DNA of 44,800 nucleotides from Arenibacter sp. F20364 (GCF_023015905.1 NZ_JALKBD010000035.1:1-44800), one strand, 5' to 3'; counted from the first letter of the stretch, positions 1 through 8,784 are shown. Made by a program: numbers and translations. The notes: generated from the letters alone by a model not told the origin.

Positions 1-51
1 ATTGGGGGCCTTTTTGGTTTTACAAAAGGCTCAGAAAAGGCTCACTTTTTT
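1..51. repeat. Terminator-like repeat, copy A (truncated by window edge)
   Basis: The sequence starts ATTGGGGGCCTTTTTGG and continues to a GGCTCACTTTTTT tract. The same order of elements occurs at 12327-12365 (ATTGGGGGGCTTTTTTGG, then AAAAAGCTCACTTTT). In copy B the G-rich run is the right arm of an intrinsic-terminator hairpin; here the left arm would lie outside the window. This suggests a dispersed terminator-type intergenic repeat. Confidence 0.45.
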
Positions 52-819
52 TAAAACTGATAGAGCATTTCGGCATGGATACATAGCTGGCTGTTTTATA
101 AATTGTTGATAATCAGTTATTGGTGCTATTTTTATTTTTCATTCTAAAAATAGTTGGCAAATCAAAAAGCAGGGGGTCAGAAATTTTAACTTTACCTAAT
201 ATTAATTATGGCTATATATCTCACTTTTTCATTTGGAACAAGTTCAAAAATGATTTCATTTGGGTTCTTTTAATTTCAATGTTTAATCCTGCTGGATATG
301 AATGTTGTTGCATGGTAGGGTATTTTAGTCCATTTAGAGCAAGCCAATACTACCTCGAAATAGGAAATGAAATCAATATTCGAAATCATGTCAGAAATAA
401 TTCTGTTTATATTCAATATATCTTTGGGATTTAAAATTAGGAGATTGAAAGATGCCAATTTTTAAGATCTCAGGGTAGGCTGGTTCATATGTCCAGGGTT
501 GCTGCCGTTGGAGTGGTTTTTGTGTGGTGGCGATGGATAGTCGCATAGAAGACGGAAGTGGTGTATTACAGGATATTCAATGATATTTCTACAGACTTTA
601 TTAGAGATAACATATTTAGATAACCTATTTCAAGGTCCACATTTATTCGGCCTTAATATGTAGGTTGAGCTGTGGTGCTGACTATTGGAAATCAAGTCAT
701 AATTAATCTTGCATAAATATATTAATGTTCAATAGCTGTTTTTTTTATTGAATTATTATTAATCAAAAGTTTATCAATTAATAATAAAAGTTATTAAAAA
801 TAGCTCTATATTTGACAAG

Positions 820-845
820 TGTTAATTTAACATTTGTTAATTGTA
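820..845. promoter_or_regulatory. Palindromic candidate operator upstream of GH43 gene
   Basis: TGTTAA-T-TTAACA (820-832) overlaps TTAAC-ATTT-GTTAA (827-840), about 90 bases before the GH43 start. The TAACATTT half matches half of the 4812-4829 palindrome at the araB promoter, and TTAAC-N5-GTTAAT recurs at 12914-12929. A role as operator for the arabinose regulator is inference from position and similarity. Confidence 0.35.
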
Positions 846-932
846 TGATTTGCTCCCGTTATTTTAATGGGTGTCATTGCACAGGATTAAAACTATTCTC
901 AAACGAAATAACAGTAATAAATTCAATTGTAA

Positions 933-3089
933 ATGAAATACCTAAAATTAAAATATGGGCTTTTGGCGGTTGTTATTATAGGAACAACTTTACTTTCTTG
1001 TAAATCAGCTTCCATTGAGCAGCAGGAAGGTAAATTCACCAATTATCTATTTACTTATTTTACCGGAAACGGACCTGGAGAAGAAGCAATCCACTATGCC
1101 ATAAGTAAAGATGGATATAACTATCAAGCTCTTAATAATAATCAACCTATAATAGATTCAAAAAAGATAAGTTCATCAGGAGGTGTAAGAGATCCACATA
1201 TTCTACGTGGAGCAGATGGTAAGACATTTTACATGGTGGTAACGGATTTGTATGTGCCTGAACAAGGTTGGAACAACTATGCCATGATTTTAATGAAATC
1301 GACCGATCTCATCAATTGGTCGTCAAGTATTGTGAATATCCCACAAACTTATCCAAAGGAATTTAGTGACATCAAACGTGTTTGGGCTCCACAGACCATT
1401 TATGATAAGGAAACAGATCAATACATGATTTATTGGTCAATGCTTGGAGATGAAGGACGGGATATCATATACTATGCTTACGCCAATAAGGATTTTACCG
1501 GTTTGTCCTCTGTGCCAAAACAATTGTTTTATAGTCCTTCCAATAGTGCTTGTATTGATGGTGATATCATATACAAGGATGGTATGTATAACTTGTTTTT
1601 TAAGAACGAAAGCTCTGGAGGTGGTATTAGAAAAGCGGTGTCCGATAAACTGACCGAAGGATATGTTCAACAGGAGGGTTTTTTCGATCAAACAGATGCG
1701 CCCGTTGAGGGCTCTGGAATTTTTAAATTGATAGATTCTGATGAATATATTTTGATGTATGATATGTATACTTCAGGAAAATATCAATTTACTAAAACTA
1801 AGGATCTGCAAAATTTTTCGATTGTGGACAATGATATTACCATGAATTTTCACCCAAGACATGGTACGGTGATCCGCATCACGGAAAATGAAACCCAAGC
1901 GTTGATTGAAAAATGGGGTTTCTTAGGTAAGGGATCGTTCTTAGGCTTTAACTCTACTCATGTTAAAAAGAACAATGTGGTTGTCAATGATGATGACAAT
2001 ACTATTTATATTCCCGTTAACTTGGGAACGGACATCAAAAAATTTGATCCCGAAATGAAGACAGTTTCATGGGTAAGTATTTCTGCTACCGGTGTCAATG
2101 ATTTTACCAAAGGTGCGGTTAATTATACCATTGTATCAGGAAGCAAACAAAAAACCTATAAAGTAATTGTAAAGGAGGATAATAATCCGGTATTGAATGG
2201 TTTTTATGCGGACCCCGAAATAATCTACTCTCAGAAAACACAAAAATATTATATATACCCAACTAGTGATGGATTTAAAAATTGGTCAGGCACTTATTTC
2301 AAAACATTTTCTTCAGACGATTTGATCCACTGGAAGGATGAAGGTGTTGTTTTGGACCTTAAAAAAGATGTTAGTTGGGCGGATAGGAATGCTTGGGCAC
2401 CCACAGCTATTGAAAGGAAAATAAAAGGGGAATATAAGTTCTTTTATTATTACACAGCAGCACAAAAAATAGGGGTAGCAGTTTCAGACAGCCCAACAGG
2501 TCCTTTTGTGGATTTAGGAAAACCTTTAATAGCATCAAAACCAGAAGGAGCAAATGGAGGACAGGAAATAGACCCGGATATATTTATAGATCCGGTATCG
2601 GACAAAAATTATTTGTATTGGGGCAATGGCTATATGGCCTGTGTTGAATTGAATGATGATATGGTTTCCATCAAGGAAAATACATTGAAAATATTGACTC
2701 CCGATAAAACATTTAGAGAAGGAACGGAAGTTTTTTATAGAAATGGAATTTATTACTTTTTATGGTCCGAAGATGATACACGGAGTCCTAATTATCGTGT
2801 GAGATATGCAACATCGAAGAGTCCAGCAGGACCTCTGGAAATACCGAAGGACAACTTGATTTTAGTAAAAGACGCTGAGCATGGTATTTACGGAACAGGT
2901 CATAACAGTGTGATCCAAACTCCCAATAGTGATGTTTGGCATATGGTATATCATCGTTTTAACCGTCCAAACGGTATTGATATGGGCAATTCGGCAGGTT
3001 TTAATAGAGAGGTTTGTATTGATAAATTAGAGTTTAAACCTGACGGAAGTATAATACCAATAAAGCCATCGCTTTCAGGTATAAAATAA
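933..3089 (+). CDS. Tandem-domain GH43 lipoprotein (arabinosidase/xylosidase family)
   Basis: A 718-residue protein with two family 43 glycoside hydrolase domains. A lipoprotein signal peptide ends at LLSC (Cys23), so it is probably anchored in the outer membrane. Domain 1 (about 35-330) shows the GH43 acid triad candidates: Asp87 in VRDPHI, Asp209 in CIDGD and Glu259 in PVEGSG. A beta-rich linker (about 340-415) looks Ig-like. Domain 2 (about 418-715) has Asp427 in FYADPE, Asp547/549 in EIDPDI and Glu596 in REGTE. GH43 enzymes are inverting five-bladed propeller arabinofuranosidases, arabinanases or xylosidases. The adjacent arabinose genes make release of L-arabinose from a plant or algal polymer the likeliest role. 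Both active sites look intact, and two complete catalytic domains in one chain is less common than one. Exact linkage specificity cannot be read from sequence. Confidence 0.88.
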   Translation: MKYLKLKYGLLAVVIIGTTLLSCKSASIEQQEGKFTNYLFTYFTGNGPGEEAIHYAISKDGYNYQALNNNQPIIDSKKISSSGGVRDPHILRGADGKTFYMVVTDLYVPEQGWNNYAMILMKSTDLINWSSSIVNIPQTYPKEFSDIKRVWAPQTIYDKETDQYMIYWSMLGDEGRDIIYYAYANKDFTGLSSVPKQLFYSPSNSACIDGDIIYKDGMYNLFFKNESSGGGIRKAVSDKLTEGYVQQEGFFDQTDAPVEGSGIFKLIDSDEYILMYDMYTSGKYQFTKTKDLQNFSIVDNDITMNFHPRHGTVIRITENETQALIEKWGFLGKGSFLGFNSTHVKKNNVVVNDDDNTIYIPVNLGTDIKKFDPEMKTVSWVSISATGVNDFTKGAVNYTIVSGSKQKTYKVIVKEDNNPVLNGFYADPEIIYSQKTQKYYIYPTSDGFKNWSGTYFKTFSSDDLIHWKDEGVVLDLKKDVSWADRNAWAPTAIERKIKGEYKFFYYYTAAQKIGVAVSDSPTGPFVDLGKPLIASKPEGANGGQEIDPDIFIDPVSDKNYLYWGNGYMACVELNDDMVSIKENTLKILTPDKTFREGTEVFYRNGIYYFLWSEDDTRSPNYRVRYATSKSPAGPLEIPKDNLILVKDAEHGIYGTGHNSVIQTPNSDVWHMVYHRFNRPNGIDMGNSAGFNREVCIDKLEFKPDGSIIPIKPSLSGIK

Positions 3090-3125
3090 ATAGAAATTTA
3101 ATATAGTCTATAGGAACTTATTTTC

Positions 3126-3347
3126 ATGCGAATGTTTAGTTTTTTTGCCTTAATTGGGTTGATGGCTCTATCAATTTCTTGTGGGCAAGCAATAAAGAAA
3201 ACGAGTCCTATGTCTAAGGAAAATGCCAACTTCAAAAATTGGGAAATAACGCCGACTTTAGTTTGGAATTGTTGGGAATCTTATGGGCCAACAGTAAAGG
3301 AACATGAAATAAAGTCGAATGCCGATCCATTAGCTTCGGAAAGTTAG
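3126..3347 (+). pseudogene. Truncated GH27-like (alpha-galactosidase/arabinopyranosidase) N-terminus
   Basis: A 73-codon frame with a lipoprotein signal (SISCGQ) followed by PTLVWNCWESYGPTVKEHEI and KSNAD. This resembles the N-terminal strand of GH27 enzymes (consensus of the type PPMGWNSWDCYG..V.E..VKANADYMA). Family members have 400 or more residues, whereas this frame stops right after the KSNAD segment, so only the signal peptide and first barrel strand remain. It begins 36 bases after the GH43 stop, so it was probably part of the same operon. GH27 includes beta-L-arabinopyranosidases, which would fit the locus. The family call rests on a short motif and is moderately sure; loss of function is clear. 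Confidence 0.6.
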
Positions 3348-3396
3348 GGATTCATCTGATGAGGTGTGTCCCTAAATAGGTGGTAGAGAACAAACT

Positions 3397-3584
3397 ACCA
3401 ATGAAAATTATGGCCGGAATTACAGCAGAACTAATATATTCCACAGAAATAATGTACCTATTAAAGTTATGGACGGTCCTTTCTTATTTAGAACAGGACT
3501 AATCGATTAGGAATGATTTGGACAAGTTGGCAATATGATGTATATGTTCAAGGCGTAGCTGATTACTCGAAAGGAAATAACTAA
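3397..3584 (+). pseudogene. Frameshifted GH43-like remnant
   Basis: In one frame 3469-3492 reads MDGPFLFR and continues TG; after a frameshift near 3495-3510 the frame starting at 3510 reads GMIWTSWQYDVYVQGVA then YSKGN, followed by two stops at 3582-3587. Together these match the stretch VTDGPFLYRTKSGKL.MIWSS...G.AYS typical of some GH43 enzymes. The segment just before (3397-3468) is open but not recognised. It lies directly after the GH27-like stub, which suggests that a deletion fused the debris of two glycosidase genes. There is no start codon or usable frame. Confidence 0.55.
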
Positions 3585-3637
3585 TAGCAAATTGGCACAA
3601 ATAAATGGGACTTTTTTATTTTTAAATAAATTCTACT

Positions 3638-4333
3638 CTAGGATAATTTTAAATAAAAGTCATTTCTATTTTTCGCGTCATATTTTTCCTGATCGAACAT
3701 ATAAAGGTAAGAGCCTTTTGTAGAAGAGGTCATGTCTTTTTCCTTTAGCTTGATCAAGATGTCCATAGAATTTATTTTATTTATAAAATTCCTTTTGTCT
3801 AATTTTTTGTCCAAGATGGCCTCGTACAATTTTTGCAAATGACGCATTGTAAACTTCTCAGGCAAAAGTTCAAAACCAATTGGATTTATAGAGGTTCTTC
3901 TACGTAATCTTTTGATAGCCTTAGCCAACATCTGATTGTGATCAAATATTAAGTTTGGTACATCGGACAAACTAAACCATTTGGCATTGTTTTGCTCGGT
4001 AATTTCTTCGTTGTGTTTTTCAATATTGATGATGGCATAGTAGGATGTGGAAATAGTTCTCGCCAATGGATCTCTGTCAACTTCACTAAATGTATAAAGT
4101 TGTTCCATATAGATATCGTGTACACCGGTTAATCTATGCAGAACTCTGGAAGCGGCATCATTTAAGGTCTCGTGGTGTTGTACGAACCCGCCCATCAGTG
4201 ACCACTTCCCTTTTTCAGGTTCAAAGTCCCTCTGAATTAATAGCACTTTTAAATCTTCATTATCAAATCCGAAGATTATACAATCTACAGCTAGAAAAAC
4301 CTTATCTGCAAGGTTGTACCCTTCTACCACCAT
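3638..4333 (-). CDS. araR: Nudix-domain AraR-type transcriptional regulator
   Basis: 231 residues. The N-terminal 150 residues have a Nudix fold (VFLAVDCIIFGF..LKVLLIQR, then GGFVQHHETLNDAA) and the C-terminal part (about 155-231) is a winged-helix-like module (FELLPEKFTMRHLQKLYEAI). The Nudix box at 48-70 has lost the catalytic REUxEE glutamates and reads RVLHRLTG, so it should sense a ligand and not hydrolyse a nucleotide. Proteins of this design, including AraR of Bacteroides thetaiotaomicron, are L-arabinose-responsive repressors. The gene is divergent from araB across a 525-base region with two perfect palindromes, as expected for a local regulator. The function is a strong inference from family and position; its exact ligand is not shown by the sequence. 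Confidence 0.82.
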   Translation of the reverse strand: MVVEGYNLADKVFLAVDCIIFGFDNEDLKVLLIQRDFEPEKGKWSLMGGFVQHHETLNDAASRVLHRLTGVHDIYMEQLYTFSEVDRDPLARTISTSYYAIINIEKHNEEITEQNNAKWFSLSDVPNLIFDHNQMLAKAIKRLRRRTSINPIGFELLPEKFTMRHLQKLYEAILDKKLDKRNFINKINSMDILIKLKEKDMTSSTKGSYLYMFDQEKYDAKNRNDFYLKLS

Positions 4334-4397
4334 TTCCTTATTTTTAGGCTAAGATATAATATTTATAGAAGACACAAAAGATAAGTGTTGGCCTGAC

Positions 4398-4410
4398 ATT
4401 TAATATAAAT
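4398..4410. promoter_or_regulatory. ATTTA-N3-TAAAT inverted repeat upstream of araR
   Basis: ATTTAATATAAAT lies about 65 bases upstream of the araR start and is followed by ACATTTG. It resembles the ATTTATAAAT core at 4785-4829 with three bases inserted at the centre. It may serve autoregulation, but the altered spacing makes this weak. Confidence 0.25.
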
Positions 4411-4598
4411 ACATTTGTTCATGATGTTTTTTTTTGGCAACTACACAAAAATTATACATACAACATAATTTATGCGTAGTGGTGGGAAAGTGCCAATTGA
4501 ATATGGGGCAAAGAGGACAAAGTAATTAAGTTGGTTGCTCCTACCATCGCTTTGTAATAGTTACTGCACTTTTGAAAGTTAAAAAGTGTTTTAGGTAA

Positions 4599-4769
4599 AA
4601 AGTCAAGACTAATGTAAAGGGCAAATCAAAATACGGCTTTATATTTCTAGACTGTGGCAGTTTAGATAAACATAATACGTTCAATCAAACAAAAATAAAT
4701 AAGCCAAAGGAAGATATAACCGCATTAAAAGAGGTGTTCCAAGAGTGGTGTTATAGCTTTTTTAATTGA
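4599..4769 (+). pseudogene. Start-less coding-like fragment, family unknown
   Basis: Fifty-six open codons follow a TAA at 4596 and end at a TGA at 4767. They include KYGFIFLDCGSLDKHNTF and then PKEDITALKEVFQEW. Residue composition looks protein-like (alternating strand, then an amphipathic helix), but there is no ATG in the frame. I do not recognise the family. It is probably the tail of a deleted gene. Confidence 0.3.
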
Positions 4770-4784
4770 ATGTTAGATGAAAAT

Positions 4785-4829
4785 TTATATTTATAAATAT
4801 AAGTGTGTAAATAACATTTATAAATGTTA
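4785..4829. promoter_or_regulatory. Two perfect 18-bp palindromes, candidate AraR operators
   Basis: TTATATTTATAAATATAA (4785-4802) and TAACATTTATAAATGTTA (4812-4829) are each exact 18-bp palindromes and share the core ATTTATAAAT. Their centres are 27 bp apart. The second overlaps the TACATTTG -7 element (4828-4835), so a bound dimer would block RNA polymerase. Location between araR and araB makes AraR the obvious ligand; this is inference. Confidence 0.65.
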
Positions 4830-4835
4830 CATTTG
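4828..4835 (+). promoter_or_regulatory. Candidate -7 element (TACATTTG) for the araBDA operon
   Basis: TACATTTG matches the Bacteroidota -7 consensus TANNTTTG and lies 24 bases before the araB start codon, giving a short leader. I see no clean -33 TTTG at the usual spacing, as might be expected for a promoter controlled mainly by relief of repression. Confidence 0.45.
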
Positions 4836-4858
4836 TCAAATAACCAAATAATTGCTGT

Positions 4859-6523
4859 ATGAAAAGTTATGTGATTGGGCTGGATTATGGTTCGGACTCT
4901 GTAAGGGCAATTTTAATTGACACAGCAACAGGACAGGAATTGGCTTCTAGTGTTGATTATTATACAAGATGGAGAACAAATAAATATTGCAATGAATCCA
5001 TTAACCAATTTCGGCAACATCCTTTAGATCATATTGAAGGTCTTGAAGTTACTATAAAGGAAGTCGTTAAAAAGGGAAATGTAAGCCCATTGGAAATAAA
5101 AGGTATTTGTATTGATACAACAGGTTCTTCACCGGTTCCGGTTACTGAAAATGGGACACCTTTAGCCTTGGTTGAAGGTTTTAAAGAGAACCCCAATGCC
5201 ATGATGGTTCTATGGAAAGATCATACGGCCATTAATGAAGCCAACGAAATTAATAGGTTGGCAGCTAATTGGGGCGGAGTTAATTTTACTAAATATGAAG
5301 GTGGGATCTATTCATCGGAATGGTTTTGGGCCAAAATATTACATATCATAAGGATAGATGAAGCTGTTGGGAATGCCGCCTATACCTGGATGGAACACTG
5401 TGATTTAATGACCTATTTGTTAATTGAGGATAAGGATTTAAAAACATTTAAACGAAGTCGTTGTGCCGCAGGCCACAAGGCTATGTGGCATGAGGATTGG
5501 AATGGGTTGCCTTCTGAAGACTTCCTGCATCTATTGGATCCATATCTTTCCCAACTTAGAGGAAGGCTTTATGATGAAACCTATACATCCGATCATGTTG
5601 CAGGTAACTTGAACAAAGAATGGGCAAAAAAGCTGGGCTTATCGACGGATACCATAATTTCCGTTGGCACCTTTGATGCACATGCAGGTGCAGTAGGAGC
5701 AAAAATAGATCAAAACACCTTAGTACGTGTTATGGGAACTTCCACCTGTGATATTTTGGTTTCTCCAAAAGAAATTATTGGAAGTAGAACAGTAAGAGGT
5801 ATATGTGGTCAAGTTGATGGATCTGTCATTCCTGGATCCATTGGACTGGAAGCTGGACAATCGGCCTTCGGGGATGTATTGGCTTGGTTTAAAGATGTTT
5901 TGTATTGGCCAATTGATAATTTGGTGTTGTCCTCCGATATCCTTACCGAAGATCAAAAAAATAAATTAAAAGAGGAAATAGACTTTGGCTTTATCCGTGT
6001 ATTAAGTGATCAAGCCTCTCAAATTCCCATTTCAGAAAGTATCCCTACCGCTTTGGATTGGATCAACGGACGACGAACACCTGATGCAAATCAGGAGTTG
6101 AAAGCGGCCATGTCCAATTTATCCTTGGGAACAAAAGCACCACATATTTTTAAAGCCTTGATAAATGCGATTTGCTTTGGTTCCAAGAAAATTGTGGCTC
6201 GTTTTGAGGAAGAAGGTGTAAGAATAGACAGTGTAATAGGCATAGGCGGGGTGGCCAGAAAATCACCTTTTATTATGCAAACCTTGGCAAATGTTTTAAA
6301 CAAAACTATAAAAGTGGCAGAATCCGATCAGGCACCGGCATTGGGAGCTGCTATTTATGCAGCAGTGGCTGCAGGTATCTATCCAACTGTCATTGAAGCA
6401 GCTAAACATATGGGAAGTGATTTTGAAGCAGAATATTTCCCTGAGCCGCATAAACTTGCGGACTATAATCTTTTAATGGATTCTTATTCGGAATTAAGTG
6501 AGTTCATCGAATCTGTTACTTAA
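4859..6523 (+). CDS. araB: L-ribulokinase
   Basis: 554 residues, the usual length of AraB. This FGGY-family kinase phosphorylates L-ribulose to L-ribulose 5-phosphate in the cytoplasm. The N-terminal phosphate-binding segment GLDYGSDSVRAILID is at 7-21. Domain-interface motifs follow (GICIDTTGSSPVP, VLWKDHTA), then YEGGIYSSEWFWAK, WMEHCDL and RCAAGHKAMW, all characteristic of ribulokinases and not xylulokinases. The C-terminal ATP-side motifs GTFDAHAGAVGA, MGTSTC and IGIGGVARKSPF are intact. It is first of five co-directional genes; araD starts 12 bases after its stop. Regulation is probably by AraR through the palindromes just upstream. Confidence 0.96.
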   Translation: MKSYVIGLDYGSDSVRAILIDTATGQELASSVDYYTRWRTNKYCNESINQFRQHPLDHIEGLEVTIKEVVKKGNVSPLEIKGICIDTTGSSPVPVTENGTPLALVEGFKENPNAMMVLWKDHTAINEANEINRLAANWGGVNFTKYEGGIYSSEWFWAKILHIIRIDEAVGNAAYTWMEHCDLMTYLLIEDKDLKTFKRSRCAAGHKAMWHEDWNGLPSEDFLHLLDPYLSQLRGRLYDETYTSDHVAGNLNKEWAKKLGLSTDTIISVGTFDAHAGAVGAKIDQNTLVRVMGTSTCDILVSPKEIIGSRTVRGICGQVDGSVIPGSIGLEAGQSAFGDVLAWFKDVLYWPIDNLVLSSDILTEDQKNKLKEEIDFGFIRVLSDQASQIPISESIPTALDWINGRRTPDANQELKAAMSNLSLGTKAPHIFKALINAICFGSKKIVARFEEEGVRIDSVIGIGGVARKSPFIMQTLANVLNKTIKVAESDQAPALGAAIYAAVAAGIYPTVIEAAKHMGSDFEAEYFPEPHKLADYNLLMDSYSELSEFIESVT

Positions 6524-6534
6524 ATTAAGAAATC

Positions 6535-7236
6535 ATGAGATCAAAATTTAAACATTTAAAACAGGAATGCTACGATGCCAATATGCATCTGAATGAATTA
6601 AATTTAGTTGTTTATACTTTTGGAAATGTAAGTGCCGTTGATAGGGAGAATGGTGTTTTTGCAATTAAACCAAGTGGGATTGCCTATGAGGCTTTAAAAC
6701 CAGCGGACATAGTAATCGTTGATTTTGAAAACAATATAGTTGAAGGAAGTATGCGTCCTTCTTCGGATACAAAAACACATGCTTATCTTTATAAAAATTG
6801 GGAGGATGTAGGAGGAATTGCCCATACTCATGCGACTTACTCGGTCGCTTGGGCCCAATCCCAATTGGATATTCCAATTTTTGGAACTACACATGCCGAT
6901 CATTTAACTGCGGATATTCCCTGTGCACAGCCTATGCGCGATGATCTTATAGAAGGTAATTATGAGCACAATACAGGCGTTCAAATTATTGATTGTTTCA
7001 AAGAAAAAAAACTTTCGTATAGGGAAGTAGAAATGATATTAATCGGTAATCACGGTCCATTTGCTTGGGGAAAAAGTGCAGCTAAAGCAGTTTACAATAG
7101 CAAAGTTTTGGAGGTAATTGCAGAAATGGCGTATTTAACTCTGCAGATAAATCCAAAAGCCCCCAGATTAAAGGACTCATTGATAAAAAAACATTACGAT
7201 CGTAAACATGGTGCCAACTCCTACTACGGTCAATAA
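6535..7236 (+). CDS. araD: L-ribulose-5-phosphate 4-epimerase
   Basis: 233 residues, a class II aldolase-fold enzyme that epimerises L-ribulose 5-phosphate to D-xylulose 5-phosphate by retro-aldol chemistry. The zinc ligands His97 and His99 (GGIAHTHATYS) and His173 (GNHGPFAWG) are present, as is the conserved Asp78 in the RPSSDTKTH segment. KPSGIAYE binds phosphate in relatives. The gene sits between araB and araA with short spacers and ends about 20 bases before araA, consistent with co-transcription. Confidence 0.96.
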   Translation: MRSKFKHLKQECYDANMHLNELNLVVYTFGNVSAVDRENGVFAIKPSGIAYEALKPADIVIVDFENNIVEGSMRPSSDTKTHAYLYKNWEDVGGIAHTHATYSVAWAQSQLDIPIFGTTHADHLTADIPCAQPMRDDLIEGNYEHNTGVQIIDCFKEKKLSYREVEMILIGNHGPFAWGKSAAKAVYNSKVLEVIAEMAYLTLQINPKAPRLKDSLIKKHYDRKHGANSYYGQ

Positions 7237-7257
7237 ACAATAACATAAATATTTGAA

Positions 7258-8754
7258 ATGATAGATATTTCTAAAAAGGAAGTTTGGTTTATAACAGGAA
7301 GTCAGGATTTATATGGACCAGAAACATTAATGCAGGTTGCTGACAACTCCACTAAAATAGCCAGTGTATTAAATGATTCTGTATTAATTCCTGTCAATAT
7401 CATCTACAAACCAACTGTAAAGTCATCAGATGAAATATATGAGACTTTGACGGCTGCAAATCAAGAAAAGAATTGTATTGGTATAATTACATGGATGCAT
7501 ACCTTTTCTCCCGCAAAAATGTGGATAAGGGGGCTGACCGCACTTCAAAAACCATTATTACATCTGCATACGCAATTTAATAGGGATATTCCGTGGGATA
7601 CTATGGATATGGATTTTATGAATCTAAATCAGGCGGCACATGGTGACCGGGAATTTGGATTTATGGTCAGTCGCTTACGGAAAAACAGAAAAGTAGTTGT
7701 TGGCCATTGGTCGACAGACCGTGTTCAAAAGAAAATTGGGGATTGGACGCGTGTTGCAGCCGGGTGGGATGATTGGCAAGGAGCCAAATTTGCAAGGTTT
7801 GGAGACAATATGCGTTTTGTTGCCGTAACCGATGGTGATAAAGTGGAGGCAGAAACCAAGTTTGGGTTTTCTGTAAATACGTATGCGGTTGGAGATTTGG
7901 TGCAGGTTATTAATTCTATTTCAAATGATGCCATAAACCAACTTGTTAAGGAATATGAGGTGTCCTATACCATGATGGATTCACTTCTTGAAGGAGGTGA
8001 AAACAGACAATCTTTAATTGAAGCAGCGCGAATAGAATTGGGGCTTGAAAAATTCTTGGTGGATGGCAAATTCAAGGGTTTCAGTGATACTTTCGAAGAC
8101 CTGCACGGAATAAAACAGTTACCTGGAATAGCCGTACAACGCTTAATGCAAAAGGGTTATGGATTTGCAGGGGAAGGCGATTGGAAAACTGCCGCATTAA
8201 CCCGTGCCATGAAAGTTATGGGGTCTGGTTTGGAAGGAGGAAATGCTTTTATGGAAGATTACACCTATCACTTAGATCCGGTAGCTCCTAGAGTTTTAGG
8301 GTCACATATGTTGGAGGTTGATCCCGTTTTGGCAGCCAAAAAACCGTCTTGTGAAATTCATCCTTTAGGAATTGGAGGTAAAGAAGATCCTGTACGCTTA
8401 GTTTTTAACGGTAGGACCGGGGATTCGCTCGTGGCTGCCTTAATGGACTTTGGAAACCGATTCAGGTTATTAATCAATAAAACGGTCGGTGAAGAAATTC
8501 ATGAGGATTTACCAAATTTACCAGTGGCCAGAGTCATGTGGAAACCTTTACCCGATTTCGAAACTGCTTGTACGGCATGGATATTAGGTGGAGGTGCGCA
8601 TCATACCTGCTACAGTGAAAATATTACGGTAGAGCAAATGGAAGATTTTGCCGAGATGGCCAATATAGAATCATTGGTAATTGACGAAGATACCACTATA
8701 AGAGACTTCAAAAATACCATCAAAGTCAATGAAGCTTATTATATGTTTAAATAA
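7258..8754 (+). CDS. araA: L-arabinose isomerase
   Basis: 498 residues, matching the family's usual 500. It interconverts L-arabinose and L-ribulose with a divalent metal, normally as a homohexamer. The metal and catalytic residues align with the E. coli enzyme: Glu306 in GFAGEGDWK, Glu333 in MEDYTYH, His350 in GSHMLEV and His449 in GAHHTCYS. The N-terminal [11 protein letters not shown] motif is also typical. It stands third in the ara gene set, 31 bases before the galM-like gene. Confidence 0.97.
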   Translation: MIDISKKEVWFITGSQDLYGPETLMQVADNSTKIASVLNDSVLIPVNIIYKPTVKSSDEIYETLTAANQEKNCIGIITWMHTFSPAKMWIRGLTALQKPLLHLHTQFNRDIPWDTMDMDFMNLNQAAHGDREFGFMVSRLRKNRKVVVGHWSTDRVQKKIGDWTRVAAGWDDWQGAKFARFGDNMRFVAVTDGDKVEAETKFGFSVNTYAVGDLVQVINSISNDAINQLVKEYEVSYTMMDSLLEGGENRQSLIEAARIELGLEKFLVDGKFKGFSDTFEDLHGIKQLPGIAVQRLMQKGYGFAGEGDWKTAALTRAMKVMGSGLEGGNAFMEDYTYHLDPVAPRVLGSHMLEVDPVLAAKKPSCEIHPLGIGGKEDPVRLVFNGRTGDSLVAALMDFGNRFRLLINKTVGEEIHEDLPNLPVARVMWKPLPDFETACTAWILGGGAHHTCYSENITVEQMEDFAEMANIESLVIDEDTTIRDFKNTIKVNEAYYMFK

Positions 8755-8784
8755 CCTTAACTCTTCTGACTAAAATTAATTAAT

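Larger units (their letters stand above)
1..932. other. Gene-free left flank
   Basis: I see no credible gene here. The open frames on either strand are short, begin with TTG or an isolated ATG, and show no recognisable domain. The extreme left end carries a terminator-like repeat and the right end carries a palindrome upstream of the GH43 gene, both listed separately. Positions about 460-700 are slightly less AT-rich and could be old coding debris, but I could not read a family in any frame. Confidence 0.6.
4334..4858. other. araR-araB divergent intergenic region
   Basis: This 525-base spacer holds the regulatory palindromes listed separately and a start-less 56-codon open fragment (4599-4769). 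Between 4420 and 4590 I see no gene; several short open stretches suggest old coding debris. Confidence 0.6.

Noticed and set aside
120..434. 104-codon plus-strand open frame in the left flank
   Set aside because: It begins with TTG, has no domain, and its composition follows the AT-rich background.
276..458. 60-codon minus-strand open frame
   Set aside because: Overlaps the previous frame on the other strand, shows no family resemblance and has no signals around it.
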